Positions 48,021 to 59,115 of a stretch of 64,000 nucleotides of DNA are shown in pieces. The notes beneath the pieces are model-generated. The model made no database searches, was not told the origin of the DNA, and saw only the letters and a list, made by a program, of their open reading frames with translations. The DNA lies in NCBI GenBank assembly GCA_026419785.1, contig JAODTK010005640.1, forward strand, positions 124,001-188,000, read 5' to 3'. The translations under genes and the position numbers were made by a program. Source of the stretch: Sclerodactyla briareus. Its lineage: Eukaryota; Echinodermata; Holothuroidea; Dendrochirotida; Sclerodactylidae. The first letter of the stretch is position 1. The number at the start of each line of letters is the position of its first letter.

Positions 48021-49394
48021 CGAACTCACGATAAAACAAGTTAACTTAGACTCCAAGCCAAGTTAACGAACCAAGTATCCCCCATTCCCCCCTCTCTCAC
48101 ACCCCGTCTTGCGTAACATTCCTAGCGCCTCGCGCGGAGAGACACCCCCCCCAGGAGAAGGGGCAGGGAGGAAAGGGGAAAACACCCAAGGAAGGGAGGA
48201 GGGAGGGATGGGGTGGCCTCACTAGGGACGCACCCGGACAACAGTCCTGCCCTACTGAGGTCCTCCACATCGAGCCCACACACCCGCGTTGGGTTAGGCT
48301 ACGGGGGAAGCCATGCACAGCCTATTGTGCTATGGGCAGCCTAGGCTAATAATGGACTTCCAAACGGATCGAGCGGGAGGAAAATCCAAACCAATATCAC
48401 TCAAACCGCTAGGATAAAAGATAGGCCTGATAGACGTCGACGTCGGAAGAAAATTGCTCCTTGCAAGATTCTGAATGTCGATTTGAAAGCAGATGGGTGA
48501 TTTCGGCGATGAAAAATCGATGAAATTTCCAGCCAAATGCTCATGAACTTAACCGTTCAACTGGCAAAATAGAGGACATAGGCCTTGCCAGCCCGGGACT
48601 ACTGTGAAATATTGCCAGATGTTCATGGCGCGCGGTGGGGTGCAACGTTGCAATTTGGGGTAAGTTGAGTAGTGAAAGAGATTTAAAGTTGGTTCCCGCC
48701 GGGCTATTGTTTAAATGAAATACGTTTCCCTGTGGCATAGAGAGACCTCCTTTTAAGGAGGAACTGAAGAGATGACTTGGTATAGGCCATATACGTGGAA
48801 AAAAAACAGACCTGTCTTTTGTACTTTTTGATTCAATCGTCATAACGACTCGTTGACACCCTCAAGATACGGTGGACTAGGTCTTGTCCTGAGCATCGCA
48901 ATTACTCTCATCACGCATTTGGTTGCCCTCTGCTAGTGTCCTTCTTGTCGTGTTGTATAGCAGTGACACAAGGCTATTATTCACCAGGTTTGAGATCCAG
49001 TGTACACCTTCCCTTATGCTACCACCTCAACTTCCCAATGCACCCAGCCCCTCGGTAAAATGAAAATCAGAGAAACGTAGGCTACCCACTGAGTATCACA
49101 TCTATATGTTCATGTCGTAGTCCGTGACGTATGTACCTCTTCCCCCATGAAGAACCTCTTGCGATGGCGTCACAGATGTCGTTCTCAGCATCTCGCGTTA
49201 TCTTGCGTACTTCGATACCAGATTTCCCTGTCCAAGACAGTAATAGTATACCAGAAAGCCAAAAGGCTTAGTGATGAGTCCTATGACTGTTTTTTCTGTC
49301 ACCCATAGCCAGACACACGTACAATGGGACATGTATCCATCTCATTATAATAGTCACATAACGTCTGACAAATTTCCTATCTTTAAACCAACCA
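48021..49394. other. No supported gene
   Basis: No domain or clear exon was recognised. Purine/pyrimidine-rich stretches at 48140-48215 give low-complexity frames. Confidence 0.4.
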
Positions 49395-51545
49395 ACTAAT
49401 ATGGTTCTGTACCCCTTGGTAAGTAAGCTACACACTAAATTTTCAAGGTTTTAAAACTTTGAACTCTGGTAACCTTAGATGACCTCCGACCTGACCCCAA
49501 AACATAGGGTCCATGTATCATCATGGTGGAACCAAACCAATTAGAGCCTCATGGGGTCACCCCGCCCTTTTACCTAAAAACAATAGGGGTTCTGTACTCC
49601 CATAATGAAGATACACCTAAATGTTTCACACCCATGGATCAGTACCAGCCGTAATCGGCCGGGGGTATTAGATCGTGGGTTAGGGGGTACAGAGTTGTTC
49701 AGCGGTTATGAGCCACTGGAGGGCCCTCAAAATAGACCGTTGACACTGACCCCAAGCGAAAGGAGGTTCATGGAATAATAATCATGGGGAACCAACTTAT
49801 CCAAGGTAATGAGGCTTCTCCCTCCAGGTGGGGTCAAAGTTATCGTGTTTAACAAGCAAAAATTGGGCTCGAGTAGATAATTTTCCAAATTGTTCTATTT
49901 TTTTGATCACAATCCTCCTGACCCTCACCCAAAAACAATAGGGTTCTGTAATCCCCATAAGAAATCTTTACACCTAATTTCAACTTGATCAACCAAACAA
50001 TTTTGGACTTATTGTATTTACCAGGTTTTCAGACTTTGACCTCTGGTGACTTCTCTGACCTGACCCCAAACAATAGTGTTCCTGTCTCATCATGGGGAAA
50101 CACCATACCAAGTATGAGTTCCATCCATCCGGGTTGGGTGGTGGCGGGAGTTATCGTGTTTACAAGCCAGAAATGGCCAAAAATCAAATTTCTATTTCGA
50201 CCAAATTCACCCCCGAACTGAACCAAAACAATTGGGGTTCTGTACTCCCCATAAGAAGCTAATACCCCATGCTTTGGTCAACTATGATCAGACCATACAT
50301 TCTGGACTTGTCGTTAGTAACAAGGTATTTCAGACTTTGACTCTGGTGACCTCAGATGACCTCTGACCTTACCCCAAAACAATTCGTGAGTTTCATGAAC
50401 TCATCATGGTGAACACACATACCAAGTTGAGCTTCATCCATACCGGTGGGGTCGAGTTATCGTGTTTACAACAAATTGGCCAAAATATCGAATTACTCAC
50501 AAATTTCCTATTTTCGACCAAAAACACTTCCCGACCTGACCAAAAACAGAGGGTTCCTGTACTCCCCATAGAAAGCTTACACCCCATTTCAACTTCGAGG
50601 TCAGACCAAACCATTCTGGACGCTATCACTGTTTACGGAAGGGTTTTCGGAGAGGGGGGGGGAGGAGGGGGGGGGAGGGAGGGGGGGAGGGGGGGTGGGA
50701 ACGACAAAAAGCAGGTGGGGAGAGGGAAGGGGGGAAAGACTTTGACCTCTGTGACCTTAGCTAGAACCTCAATGACCTGACTACCAAAACAATAGGGTTC
50801 ATGTACTCATCATGGGGACACACATACCAAGTATGAGCTTCATCCATCCATTTGGGGTCGAGGTATCGTGTATATAGAGCAAGTGCACAAAGATGTGGCC
50901 AAAATACGAATGTTTCACAAATTTTCTCATGGTTTCGCCAAAATTTAACACCCCGACCTGGACCAAAAAACAATGGGGGTGAATATGCCTGTACTCCCCA
51001 ATAAGAAAACTATACCAATATTAACAAGCTTGAATACAGACCAACAATTCTGACTTATCGTGTTACAAAAGATTAAGCTTTGACCTCTTGTGACCTCAGA
51101 TGACCGCTGACCTGACCCCAAAACAAACCAAAAATTACGGGGTTTCATGAACTCATCATTGGGAACCCCCATACCAAGTTGAGGCGCATCCATCCGGGTG
51201 GGGTCATTTATCGGTTTTACAGCCAAAATTGGCCAAAATATGATTATCACAATTCCTATTTTCGCCAAAATTCCCTCCCCCTTGACCAAAACAATAGGGT
51301 TGCTGAACAGCCCCCATAAGAAGCTATACCACCCATTTCAACTTGATCAGACCAACCATTCTGGACTTACATGTGTTACAAGTTTTCAGACAAAAATTGA
51401 CCTCTGGGTGCCTTAGATGACCTCTGGACCTAGACAAAACCAAAAACCATAGGGTTCCTTACTCATCATGGGGAACACCCATACCAGTTATGAGCCTACC
51501 TACCCAGACCCTGATCATTTATCGTGTTTCCAAGCTGGGCTCACA
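49395..51545 (+). repeat. Tandem array (~7 units of ~300 bp) carrying AGGTCA half-site clusters
   Basis: The block TTTCAGACTTTGACCTCTGG recurs in variants near 49450, 49735, 50025, 50328, 50737, 51066 and 51385. Each unit continues with TGACCTCAGATGACCTC, CCCCAAAACAATAGGGTTC, CTCATCATGGGGAACAC, CATCCATCCGGGTGGGGTC, TTATCGTGTTTACAA and ACTCCCCATAAGAAGCT. A G-rich run (50655-50705) interrupts one unit. The best-preserved unit (50347-50370) has three TGACCT half-sites spaced by 4 and 1 bases. Copies differ mostly by one-base indels. Confidence 0.85.
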
Positions 51546-51594
51546 CACACACCCCCAACATCACCCACCCGACGTGACTGCATAGATTCCTCTG

Positions 51595-51790
51595 ACTCGT
51601 CAGGAATCACCTTGCTGGCCTTGAGAGGTGAGGTGCAGGAACGGTAGAGTGTCCACCTACATTGCCTGAGGCCCTGGTTCAAACCCCTGGTGTCGTCACA
51701 GACAAGCCAACTGTTCACCCCGCTCCTTTCTGTGTAGAAAGTAACTGTATAGTGAAGCGATACCCGTACTAGGATGACTAAACACAATCG
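51595..51790 (+). mobile_element. tRNA-derived SINE
   Basis: GAGGTGCAGGAACGGTAGAG forms an A-box-like tRNA 5' part. About 45 bases on, CCTGGTTCAAACCCCTGG contains the B box GGTTCAAACCC and closing T stem. This tRNA-like head is followed by a non-tRNA body (GTCGTCACAGACAAGCC, TGTGTAGAAAGTAACTGTA). The spacing of the boxes fits a tRNA. Confidence 0.75.
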
Positions 51791-52439
51791 AAAATGCGGA
51801 TAGTGTGAAACGTTAAATGGCAATCCTGGGAGCAGGAATTCTCACTTCTGCCTGGTTACTCAAGGCACTTTTCGAAAAGAGTAGCGAGATTCGCCGGTGT
51901 CCTTCCCACCCAAAACTGGAGCCCTCTACCCATGTCCGACTAAGGATTGCCCTAGTCAGCGAAGCCCTTCGGGTGTAAGCATAACACCGGCGTATAAGTA
52001 ACAGGCTTGAACACCTCTTCAACCAGGAATTCAAACCTCAAAACATTGAATGTTACATGCACAGCATGCATCTAATGTACCTCGCCTCATTGACATTTTT
52101 TAAGAACGGAATTGTTTGCATAAGTGACAAGTACTAAAATGAACCTCAATACTACATGCCAGAGCGTTTCTCCCCCACCTTCGCTCGGTGCAGCTTCACT
52201 AGGAGTTACACCTTACCTCAGGGGACACCACTGAATTCTTCCTGAGTGGAGGATGGCACGAGGACGCAGCACATGGATGGGGATCATGTTGTGGTAATCA
52301 GGTCCGAACCCTGGCAAATAGGGGAATAGGACAAAGAAGATCAGAAATCACTTTCATCATTTTCTTGCCCTTTCACAGCTTGCTCTTTTTCACGTTGGGT
52401 GGTGCCTTGACATGTTTTTTCTCATTCGAGGTATAGAGC

Positions 52440-53160
52440 ACTGTTGTGAGACTCTCGTCGGGATATATTAGGCAGTTGAGACTAAAATTCAGCGATAACT
52501 TGACGGGCCCGAGTCGGTTTCGTAACATGGCAATTATATGAGACCAACTCTCGTTCTGAACTATGGGACCACCCCACCCGGCGGTCATTCCGATTTTCTT
52601 GAGGAACTGACTTTTCACCCAGTTTTTTTTTGCGCGTTTCGGACATGGCGACATTCGGAGACCAATTTTATTTGCTAACCAATGGACCGCAGCCATTTTG
52701 AATTCATCGACGAACCAACTTTTTCCCAGATTTGTGGGGGCTTTTGGGCATTGGCACCCGTTTGCAGACCAACTTCCGTTTTCGTCCCTTGGGAACCAAC
52801 AATGGCCATATCTTCCACATAACTGCGAATTTGCCCGTTTTGGAACACGATAATCGTTTTGGGACCAACTTCCATTTTAGCCCCTCGGGACCCCACCCGG
52901 AACAGCATTTCAATTTTTTTAACAACCGTCCTTTCTAGTCAGCCTTGCACATTTCGGATCGATGCGTCAGCATTTGTTCGGGACCCACGACGTTTTCCAC
53001 CTCAGGAACTGCATCCGGCAATCATTACAATTATTTTAACGAACTGACTTTCTTCAGCTTTGCACATTTTGGAACACAGCGATAACTTTGAGACCAGCCT
53101 CCGTTCTCGGCCAATGGGAACTCCATCTGACAGCCATTCTTGACTTTTGGTTAACCGATC
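52440..53160 (+). repeat. Degenerate tandem repeat (~150-bp units, about five copies)
   Basis: The order TTTGCACATTTTGGA, GCGATAA, GAGACCAACTTCCGTTTTCG, TGGGAAC, CAGCCATTTTGA, AACCGAC recurs with variation from about 52460, 52620, 52740, 52800-52920 and 53050. No coding function is inferred. Confidence 0.6.
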
Positions 53161-53399
53161 TATTGCAATTTCGCATTTCAATAAGACACATCGATCATTG
53201 CTGGGAAGGGGGTCTCGTTGTTTACTGTTCGATTAAGCATAGATTTGTCTGAGGTTGGATGAATGTGTAACCATAGCACCCATTCACCATTACCCTCAGT
53301 CATGGGTGATCCAAAGAAACACTTGACAACATGCTCTCCTCTCCAAAGGGAACCTGCAGGCTGCACTGTAGTGTACTGCTTCACTAATATGTACAAGTC

Positions 53400-53492
53400 T
53401 AGCTCTAATAATAATAATAATAATAATACCACTTTATATAGCTCCTTACATAAACAATATACCTCAAAGTGTTTCACAGAAACCAGCAAAGG
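53400..53492 (+). repeat. Dispersed AATAAT..TTATATAGC repeat, copy 2
   Basis: An (AAT)n run (53408-53428) is followed by ACCACTTTATATAGCTCC and CTCAAAGTGTTTCACAG, matching the element at 42.06-42.24 kb. Confidence 0.7.
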
Positions 53493-54098
53493 AAAACAAA
53501 AGTTCTGGTCACATGACACTGACTAACAATGTATAGTGCTCATAACTTCCCGTTCAGTCATACCACACAATTCTGTCTTTTTTCCTCAGGGTAGACCTCC
53601 CACTGAGCGAACGGTGTTATTTCTTATTCGGTCCGCCACGTTAGCACTATGTGAGGGGATCTTGAGAGTGCCATGGGTGCCTTCCTCAAACTGTAATATG
53701 AGAAAAGCGCTCACACCCCTGTCATATTGGTACTCACAATTGCCTGAAATCTGATTACCACCACCCAGATCAATACTGTTTTACCGTTCTTTTGCCTACC
53801 AGCGTCATCTCTTAGACCTCCCTCCATGATACCAAAAAGAAGTGCTTCGCTTGAAGAATCTTCCAGTGGAGTAGGTCTGAGTCGATTCACAATAGGGTTC
53901 GATGCTGTTACTGATTATGCCTATTGAAGATCTCCAAGTGGGTTTAGTGCTTTATTCAGAGTCCTACCAGAATAATAGTGGGACTAGCGACACCATTGCT
54001 CATCAGGCAATCATGTATTGACCCCTCTTAGTCGCATAGCTGGTAAAGCCCTCGCCCAGGGTCACATCAATACGTGGACGGTTGGACATTCAACTCAC

Positions 54099-54801
54099 CA
54101 TCCAGTTCGATACTGTCACTGTCTCTATCGTCGCCCTCTCTACGAACCTCCGCAGCGCGTAGAAGATCCGCTGCATGTTGCATGTGCAGTCCTTGATTGT
54201 CGGCGGCGGGAGCACTGGGGTCGTCAAAGTCGGGCAGTGTACGGGCGGAGGACCTTCCAGCTCGCCTGCGATACTGCTCCACTGTTGCCCCCCCGTCGGG
54301 GGGCTGGGAGGAAGAGGCCGGTGTTCGGCGAGAGGGATACTGACCTCTCTCCCCCGGGCCATCCTAGATTCTGAAAATACCCGTGTCTGCGGTCTGGTGG
54401 TCGTATCTTGTCCTTGCCTACTGCCGGTGGTCTGCACTTTGACCTGGCATGGGGGGGGTTGTTCGGCTAGGGGAATGGTGACAGCCTCTCCCTCCAATCT
54501 GCATTTCCGCTGAGAATTCCTCCGCGCGCCCATATCGGATTCAATTGGTTACTTCATCCGAACAATAATTCAGGCTCGGTCTCGTTTTCACTATGATAGC
54601 AGTTCGTCGACATGGATGTTTCAGCCACATTCGAGGAGCAGTCAGCCAGTACGAGCGATGAAGACTTGACCACGTGGCAAGGGTTCGAAAAGTCTTTGGT
54701 GGGGTCGATAACAGTTTGGGAGGCACTTTGGAATACTGATTGTTCAAGTTCTTTTTTTAGCCCCTTCAGGAATTCGAGTTCCGGGTCTCCTTCGGTGCTA
54801 C
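54099..54801 (-). CDS. Unrecognised Ser/Pro-rich protein, exon (frameshifts)
   Basis: Starts after acceptor TCTTCACAG (54802) in phase 1 and ends at donor GGATG|GTGAGT (54099). The reading is GSTEGDPELEFLKGLKKELE, then a Ser/Thr-rich part, then a second frame with GEAVTIPLAEQPPPC and GREVSIPLAEHRPLPP, an internal two-fold repeat around IPLAE. A third frame carries LPDFDDPSAPAADNQGLHMQ and ends SDSIELDG at the donor. Frame changes near 54560 and 54285 are needed. Composition (acidic N-terminal part, Pro-rich centre) suggests a disordered scaffold-like protein. I do not recognise the family. Confidence 0.6.
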
Positions 54802-54929
54802 CTGTGAAGAGAAAATCAGTCATTAAGTTCATCCTTACTTGTAAGTTCTATCACGTAATGTACAGGTATGTGATGTTGTAGGTATGTAGGGAAAGTAGGT
54901 AGGTAGAAGAGAAGTATGGATATTCCTTG

Positions 54930-55660
54930 ACACATACAGTATTGACCCAAGATATTCCCTGAGACAGACAGTGAATCACCTGAGATATTTCTTGACACAG
55001 ACATTCAATCACCTGAGATATTTCTTGACACACCATTCATTCACCTGAGATATTTCTTGACACAGACATTCAATCACCTGAGATATTTCTTGACACAGAC
55101 ATTCAATCACCTGAGATATTTCTTGACACAGACATTCAATCACCTGAGATATTTCTTGACACAGACATTCAATCACCTGAGATATTTCTTGACACAGACA
55201 TTCAATCACCTGAGATATTTCTTGACACAGACATTCAATCACCTGAGATATTTCTTGACACAGACATTCAATCACCTGAGATATTTCTTGACACAGACAT
55301 TCAATCACCTGAGATATTTCTTGACACAGACATTCAATCACCTGAGATATTTCTTGACACAGACATTCAATCACCTGAGATATTTCTTGACACAGACATT
55401 CAATCACCTGAGATATTTCTTGACACAGACAGTGAATTACTTGAGAAATTTCAGACACAGACAGTAGATTACCTGAAGATATTTCTTGACACAGACATTC
55501 AATCACCTGAGATATTTCTTGACACAGACATTCAATCACCTGAGATATTTCTTGACACAGACATTCAATCACCTGAGATATTTCTTGACACAGACATTCA
55601 ATCACCTGAGATATTTCTTGACACAGACATTCAATCACCTGAGATATTTCCTGACACAGA
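54930..55660 (-). repeat. 33-bp minisatellite (about 20 units) filling an intron
   Basis: The unit is exactly 33 bp and on the minus strand contains AAATATCTCAGGTGATTGAA. Most units are identical; the ends and one unit near 55430-55480 are diverged. Because 33 is a multiple of three, long frames exist on both strands, but the array is intronic by the exon model and has no spacers. Every unit repeats the splice-donor context CTCAG|GTGATT of the exon at its upstream edge. Confidence 0.92.
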
Positions 55661-55790
55661 CGACAAGTTTGACAGCATCCTCAAAACATGCTGTGGATGG
55701 ACTCGTCACATATCGCCTGGTCCTCCTGGCTGCTCTGATCACTCTGATCAACGATGTCTACAATCCATCGACCCTGGTCACTGTCTTTGC
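55639..55790 (-). CDS. Unrecognised Ser/Pro-rich protein, acidic exon
   Basis: Acceptor TTACTCTCCAG, phase 1 in. Reading: KDSDQGRWIVDIVDQSDQSS, QEDQAICDESIHSMF, then TGA in a T4 run. Adding one T gives LRMLSNLSSVSGNIS and brings the exon to the donor CTCAG|GTGATT in phase 1, exactly what the next exon (54801) needs. The corrected junction makes GGT. This supports one missing T rather than a real stop. The last 20 bases of the exon are the first unit of the 33-bp minisatellite. Confidence 0.6.
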
Positions 55791-55864
55791 CTGGAGAGTA
55801 AAATAGGAGAGAAAAACGTCTACATGCGACAGGCAGTATACTATATAAAATATTTGCTATGGCA

Positions 55865-56140
55865 CCACAAAATGTTTAAAGGCCAATTGTCATGTACCTA
55901 TTTGCTTCATACTAGCCAGGAGAAAGCGGACAATTTGGGGGTCTGGCATTTGATTTTTTAGATATTTTGATATACCTGAAATTTTGAGGCTATCTATTCA
56001 TCACGGGCGGAACGATGCAAGGCCTGCCCATAGACACCACATTTTCAAACGTACAAGTTTTTACAGTGCCTTTGCATTAGAGGGGAATCTGCGGCTCCCC
56101 CGTGATGTCACCAAGGAAATTTTTCAATAGCTATTGTGCC
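55865..56140 (+). repeat. Dispersed repeat with TAAAGGCCAATxGTCATGTA head
   Basis: Shares TAAAGGCCAAT.GTCATGTA, a CATCACGG/GGGAA...TGATGTCAC-like tail and GATGCAAGG.C.GCCCAT with sequence at 57222-57390 and 62449-62475. It lies in an intron of the minus-strand gene. Confidence 0.5.
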
Positions 56141-56194
56141 TTATCAGTAACACGCTAATCACTGATTTCGTCCCTGGAGTTTCGGCTGCCATAA

Positions 56195-56735
56195 AGTAAT
56201 ACACAGGAAGTACCACAAGTCCAGTCCATGATTACATGAACATTGGCCTTTGTGATTTCTAGCCTGTAAGTTCTAATCAGCACAGTCGTGAAACTGCAGA
56301 TCAACAGTTACAGCAGATACAAATCTCTGAAACCTTCAGCTTCTCCTTGATGCTCTTTCTCCTTTTTCTTCCCCCCGGGTCCTGTGGAGAATCTTGAACC
56401 CCCCCTGTGCGTATCATGACGCAAATTCACTCTCTGGGTTTCTGGGATCTCGCTGCTCCTAAAACCACAACAATATCTGTGAAGCACTCTTTTCTATGAT
56501 GTGGATGAATACTATACGAGCGCACTCAGATATCAAAATAAAAATAGGCCTTCCACGACTACTTTCACCTCATGAATTTCAGCTTATAAATTTGTTGTGT
56601 TCCTACAATGCAATAACATTGTAATCGTTGGCACTGCTCACTGGTGTCACCAAAGCGAGTTTGACCGAAATCAGATCCATACGACTGTCAAGTAGTGGAA
56701 CACTTCATAATTTTTCTATTCAAATTTTCATTTGT
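56195..56735 (+). repeat. Segmental direct duplication, copy 1
   Basis: Matches 58.51-58.83 kb in the same orientation: ACAGGAAGTACC, TCTAGCCTGTAAGTTC, GTGGATGAATACTATA, AGGCCTTCC.CGACTACTTTC, CACCTCATGAATTTCAGCTT, ATTGTAATCGTTG, GGTGTCACCAAAGCGAGTTT and ACTTCATAATTTT. About 200 bp inside copy 1 (56280-56480) are absent from copy 2. Confidence 0.85.
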
Positions 56736-57940
56736 AAAGTTATATGGCATCAATATCAGAAAATCAAGACCATTACTTACTATGGAGAACCACCTGAGAA
56801 TGGAAACAGCTCTTATCACTTTAACAAGCATTTTTCAGCAAAATTGCTCTAGCCACCCCCCCCCCCTTCCCCCCCTCTGCATCACCCACACTGACCCCTT
56901 ACATGCATAACACCTGTAGATTTCTTTTGCATCTGGGGAGGAAGGAATCTGATGAAGGACCACCACAGGTGTTTCGCCTGGTTGTGCAATCAGAGCCAAG
57001 GATAATAGGCTTCAATGTAAATCATGTAAAAATGTAAAAATGTAAAAATGTAGTGACCTCGAGTCTCTACCCCACTGTAAATTTATCTCAAGGTAGACCA
57101 CATCTACCCTAAGGTTCGTTAAGATCCAACAAACACCCCAAAGCGACCCCTATGTTTCTGTGGTCGCGCATTGGTCCAATCTCTAAAATGGAATTACCGC
57201 TATCTACAGATTACCCAGTCTTAAAGGCCAATGGTCATGTAAATATGACGGACTTTTGATACTTTTATTCATTACACTATGACAGCAGAACCCCCAGACC
57301 AAATTCCAGCCGATTGCGAGTGTAGCTTTAAGGGCCACATCAGCTATGTCAAAATTTGCCCTGTGACATCACGGGGGAACTTCAGGATCACCTTATACAA
57401 AGTCAAATTAAACCTTGTTTTCTTTTGAAAATTTACCATACAAACTATCGATTGGTCCGAATTGAAGCCGATGAAATCGTTTCACAGAAATCAAAGAATG
57501 ATCTCATTCAATTTCTAAGTGAAAAGCGTATTTCCTCCTTTCTGTACAATGGCACAAAAACTACACATCACTGTGTAGGGTCATGCTCATCTTGCATCCT
57601 TACCCCTGTGGATGTTCCATGATTCCTTGAATTTCTCAAGAGTAAATTGAAATAGCTCAACAAGGCAACATGCTAGAACCTAGAATTTGGGTGTGAGGTT
57701 GTGATAGTCCTCTTTTCAACCTGTGCTATTTTGAAGCAAATCTGTGACATGACCACTGGCTTTCAACATACATCTCATTATGATGAGGATCCTGTTACTC
57801 TATTATTATTTCCCATACTATTCCTATTGCCCGCCCAAGTCCCCTCATTAACCACCGCCTCAGACAACTTAGAACACTTAGCGAAGGCAAGAAGAATACT
57901 TTTTTTGTGAGTATTTTTCAGGTTGAACCACAGTTCTCAC

Positions 57941-58408
57941 CGATGAAGGCCCTGGCTGCACAGACACTCGTTCTGCCAGAACGCCTCTTTGCTTCCTTGA
58001 CGCCAACCGTCCTCGTTTCCCTCCTCCCTGACTTTGGATTTCCCTCGAAATGTTCATAGCTCTCCAAATTTTCGGATTCCCCGCTGGGGAGGGTACCGAT
58101 GATGGAGCGCTGTCACCGTTGTCTCTCCGCGGTGTGTACCTGAAAGAAACCTTCCCGCAGATGGCGAGAAGACGGCATCGGACACTGCAGAGGTCGACCG
58201 ACAAGGCGATAGGGTGTCGCCAGAGTTCAGGATCACCACGCCATCCTTCCGCATGGAATGTATTGGGGAGAATCCTGGAATGGGGGCCGACATTTCAAAT
58301 CTTGTGTGCACCGCATAGCTGTGCTGGAGGCAGCAGGCGGCATCGGCTCGACGAGCCTCCGGTCCAGAAACTCGTCTGCGAGCTCAGGTGGAATACACCA
58401 ATGTATAT
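57941..58408 (-). CDS. Unrecognised Ser/Pro-rich protein, upstream exon (frameshifts)
   Basis: Acceptor TTGTTTTCAG and donor TCATCG|GTGAGA. The reading starts IHWCIPPELADEFLDRRLVE and PMPPAASSTAM. In a second frame it gives MSAPIPGFSPIHSMRKDGVV, NSGDTLSPCRSTSAVSDAVF and SPSAGRF. In a third frame it gives NGDSAPSSVPSPAGNPKIW, MNISREIQSQGGGKRGR and ERVSVQPGPSS up to the donor. Two frame changes are needed (near 58310 and 58125). Rich in Ser and Pro with a basic patch. An exon may be missing before 55790 because the phases do not join directly. Confidence 0.5.
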
Positions 58409-58504
58409 CTGAAAACAATGACCACAGGGATGTTATTTTTTAGCATCTGTGAGATTTTCTGTCATCTAGGTTTCACCTTTTTCTTTCATGACTAAAGACT
58501 ATAC

Positions 58505-58835
58505 CTACACAGGAAGTACCAAAGTCCAGTCATGATTACCGGACATTGACCTTCCTGATGCTCTAGCCTGTAAGTTCAGGGCAATTCTGTGAACACTTTG
58601 TCTATGGATGGTGGATGAATACTATATACGCACACTCAGGTTCTTGTCATAGGCCTTCCCCGACTACTTTCACCTCATGAATTTCAGCTTTAATAGTTTA
58701 CTGAGGTCCAATGATGCAATAAACATTGTAATCGTTGCAATGCGTCCTGGTGTCACCAAAGCGAGTTTGACGAAAATCGATCCATACGAACTGTCAAGAA
58801 GTAGACACTTCATAATTTTCTTTCTAGGCCTTTTT
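58505..58835 (+). repeat. Segmental direct duplication, copy 2
   Basis: Shorter copy of 56.20-56.73 kb (see that entry), about 85% similar. It lies upstream of the first recognised exon of the minus-strand gene and is directly followed by a copy of the AGGTCA-bearing repeat. Confidence 0.85.
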
Positions 58836-58839
58836 TACA

Positions 58840-59115
58840 CACGAATTTCAACCTGATCAGACCATCCATTCTGGACTTATGGTGTTTTAAAAGAATTTCA
58901 GACTTTGACCTCTGTCTGACCTCAGATGACCTCTGACGGACTCCAAAACAATCGGGTTCATGTACTTATCATGTGGAACACCACGTATGAGCTTCATCCG
59001 CGGTTGGGTGAGTTATGTTTACACGCGCGTCACATACATACACACACAACAGCATACATACACACACACACTGTCCATGACTGCAATAGATTCCTCTGCT
59101 TCGTCCAAGGAACAA
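58840..59115 (+). repeat. AGGTCA-bearing repeat, solitary copy with (CA)n tail
   Basis: TTCAACCTGATCAGACCATCC, ATTTCAGACTTTGACCTCTG, TGACCTCAGATGACCTCTGA and CATGTACTTATCATG place it in the 49.4-51.5 kb family. After a (CA)n stretch, CATGACTGCAATAGATTCCTCTG matches 51568-51590, so both share the same end. Confidence 0.8.

Noticed and set aside
54018-54110. tRNA-like GTCGCATAGCTGGTAAAGC sequence
   Set aside because: No matching B box and stems do not pair; too weak.
55009-55638. 209-codon minus-strand frame with an 11-residue repeat
   Set aside because: It is the 33-bp minisatellite read in frame; both strands stay open and the exon model places it in an intron.
54930-55660. CRISPR-like regular repeat
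   Set aside because: Units are directly adjacent without spacers, in a eukaryotic intron.
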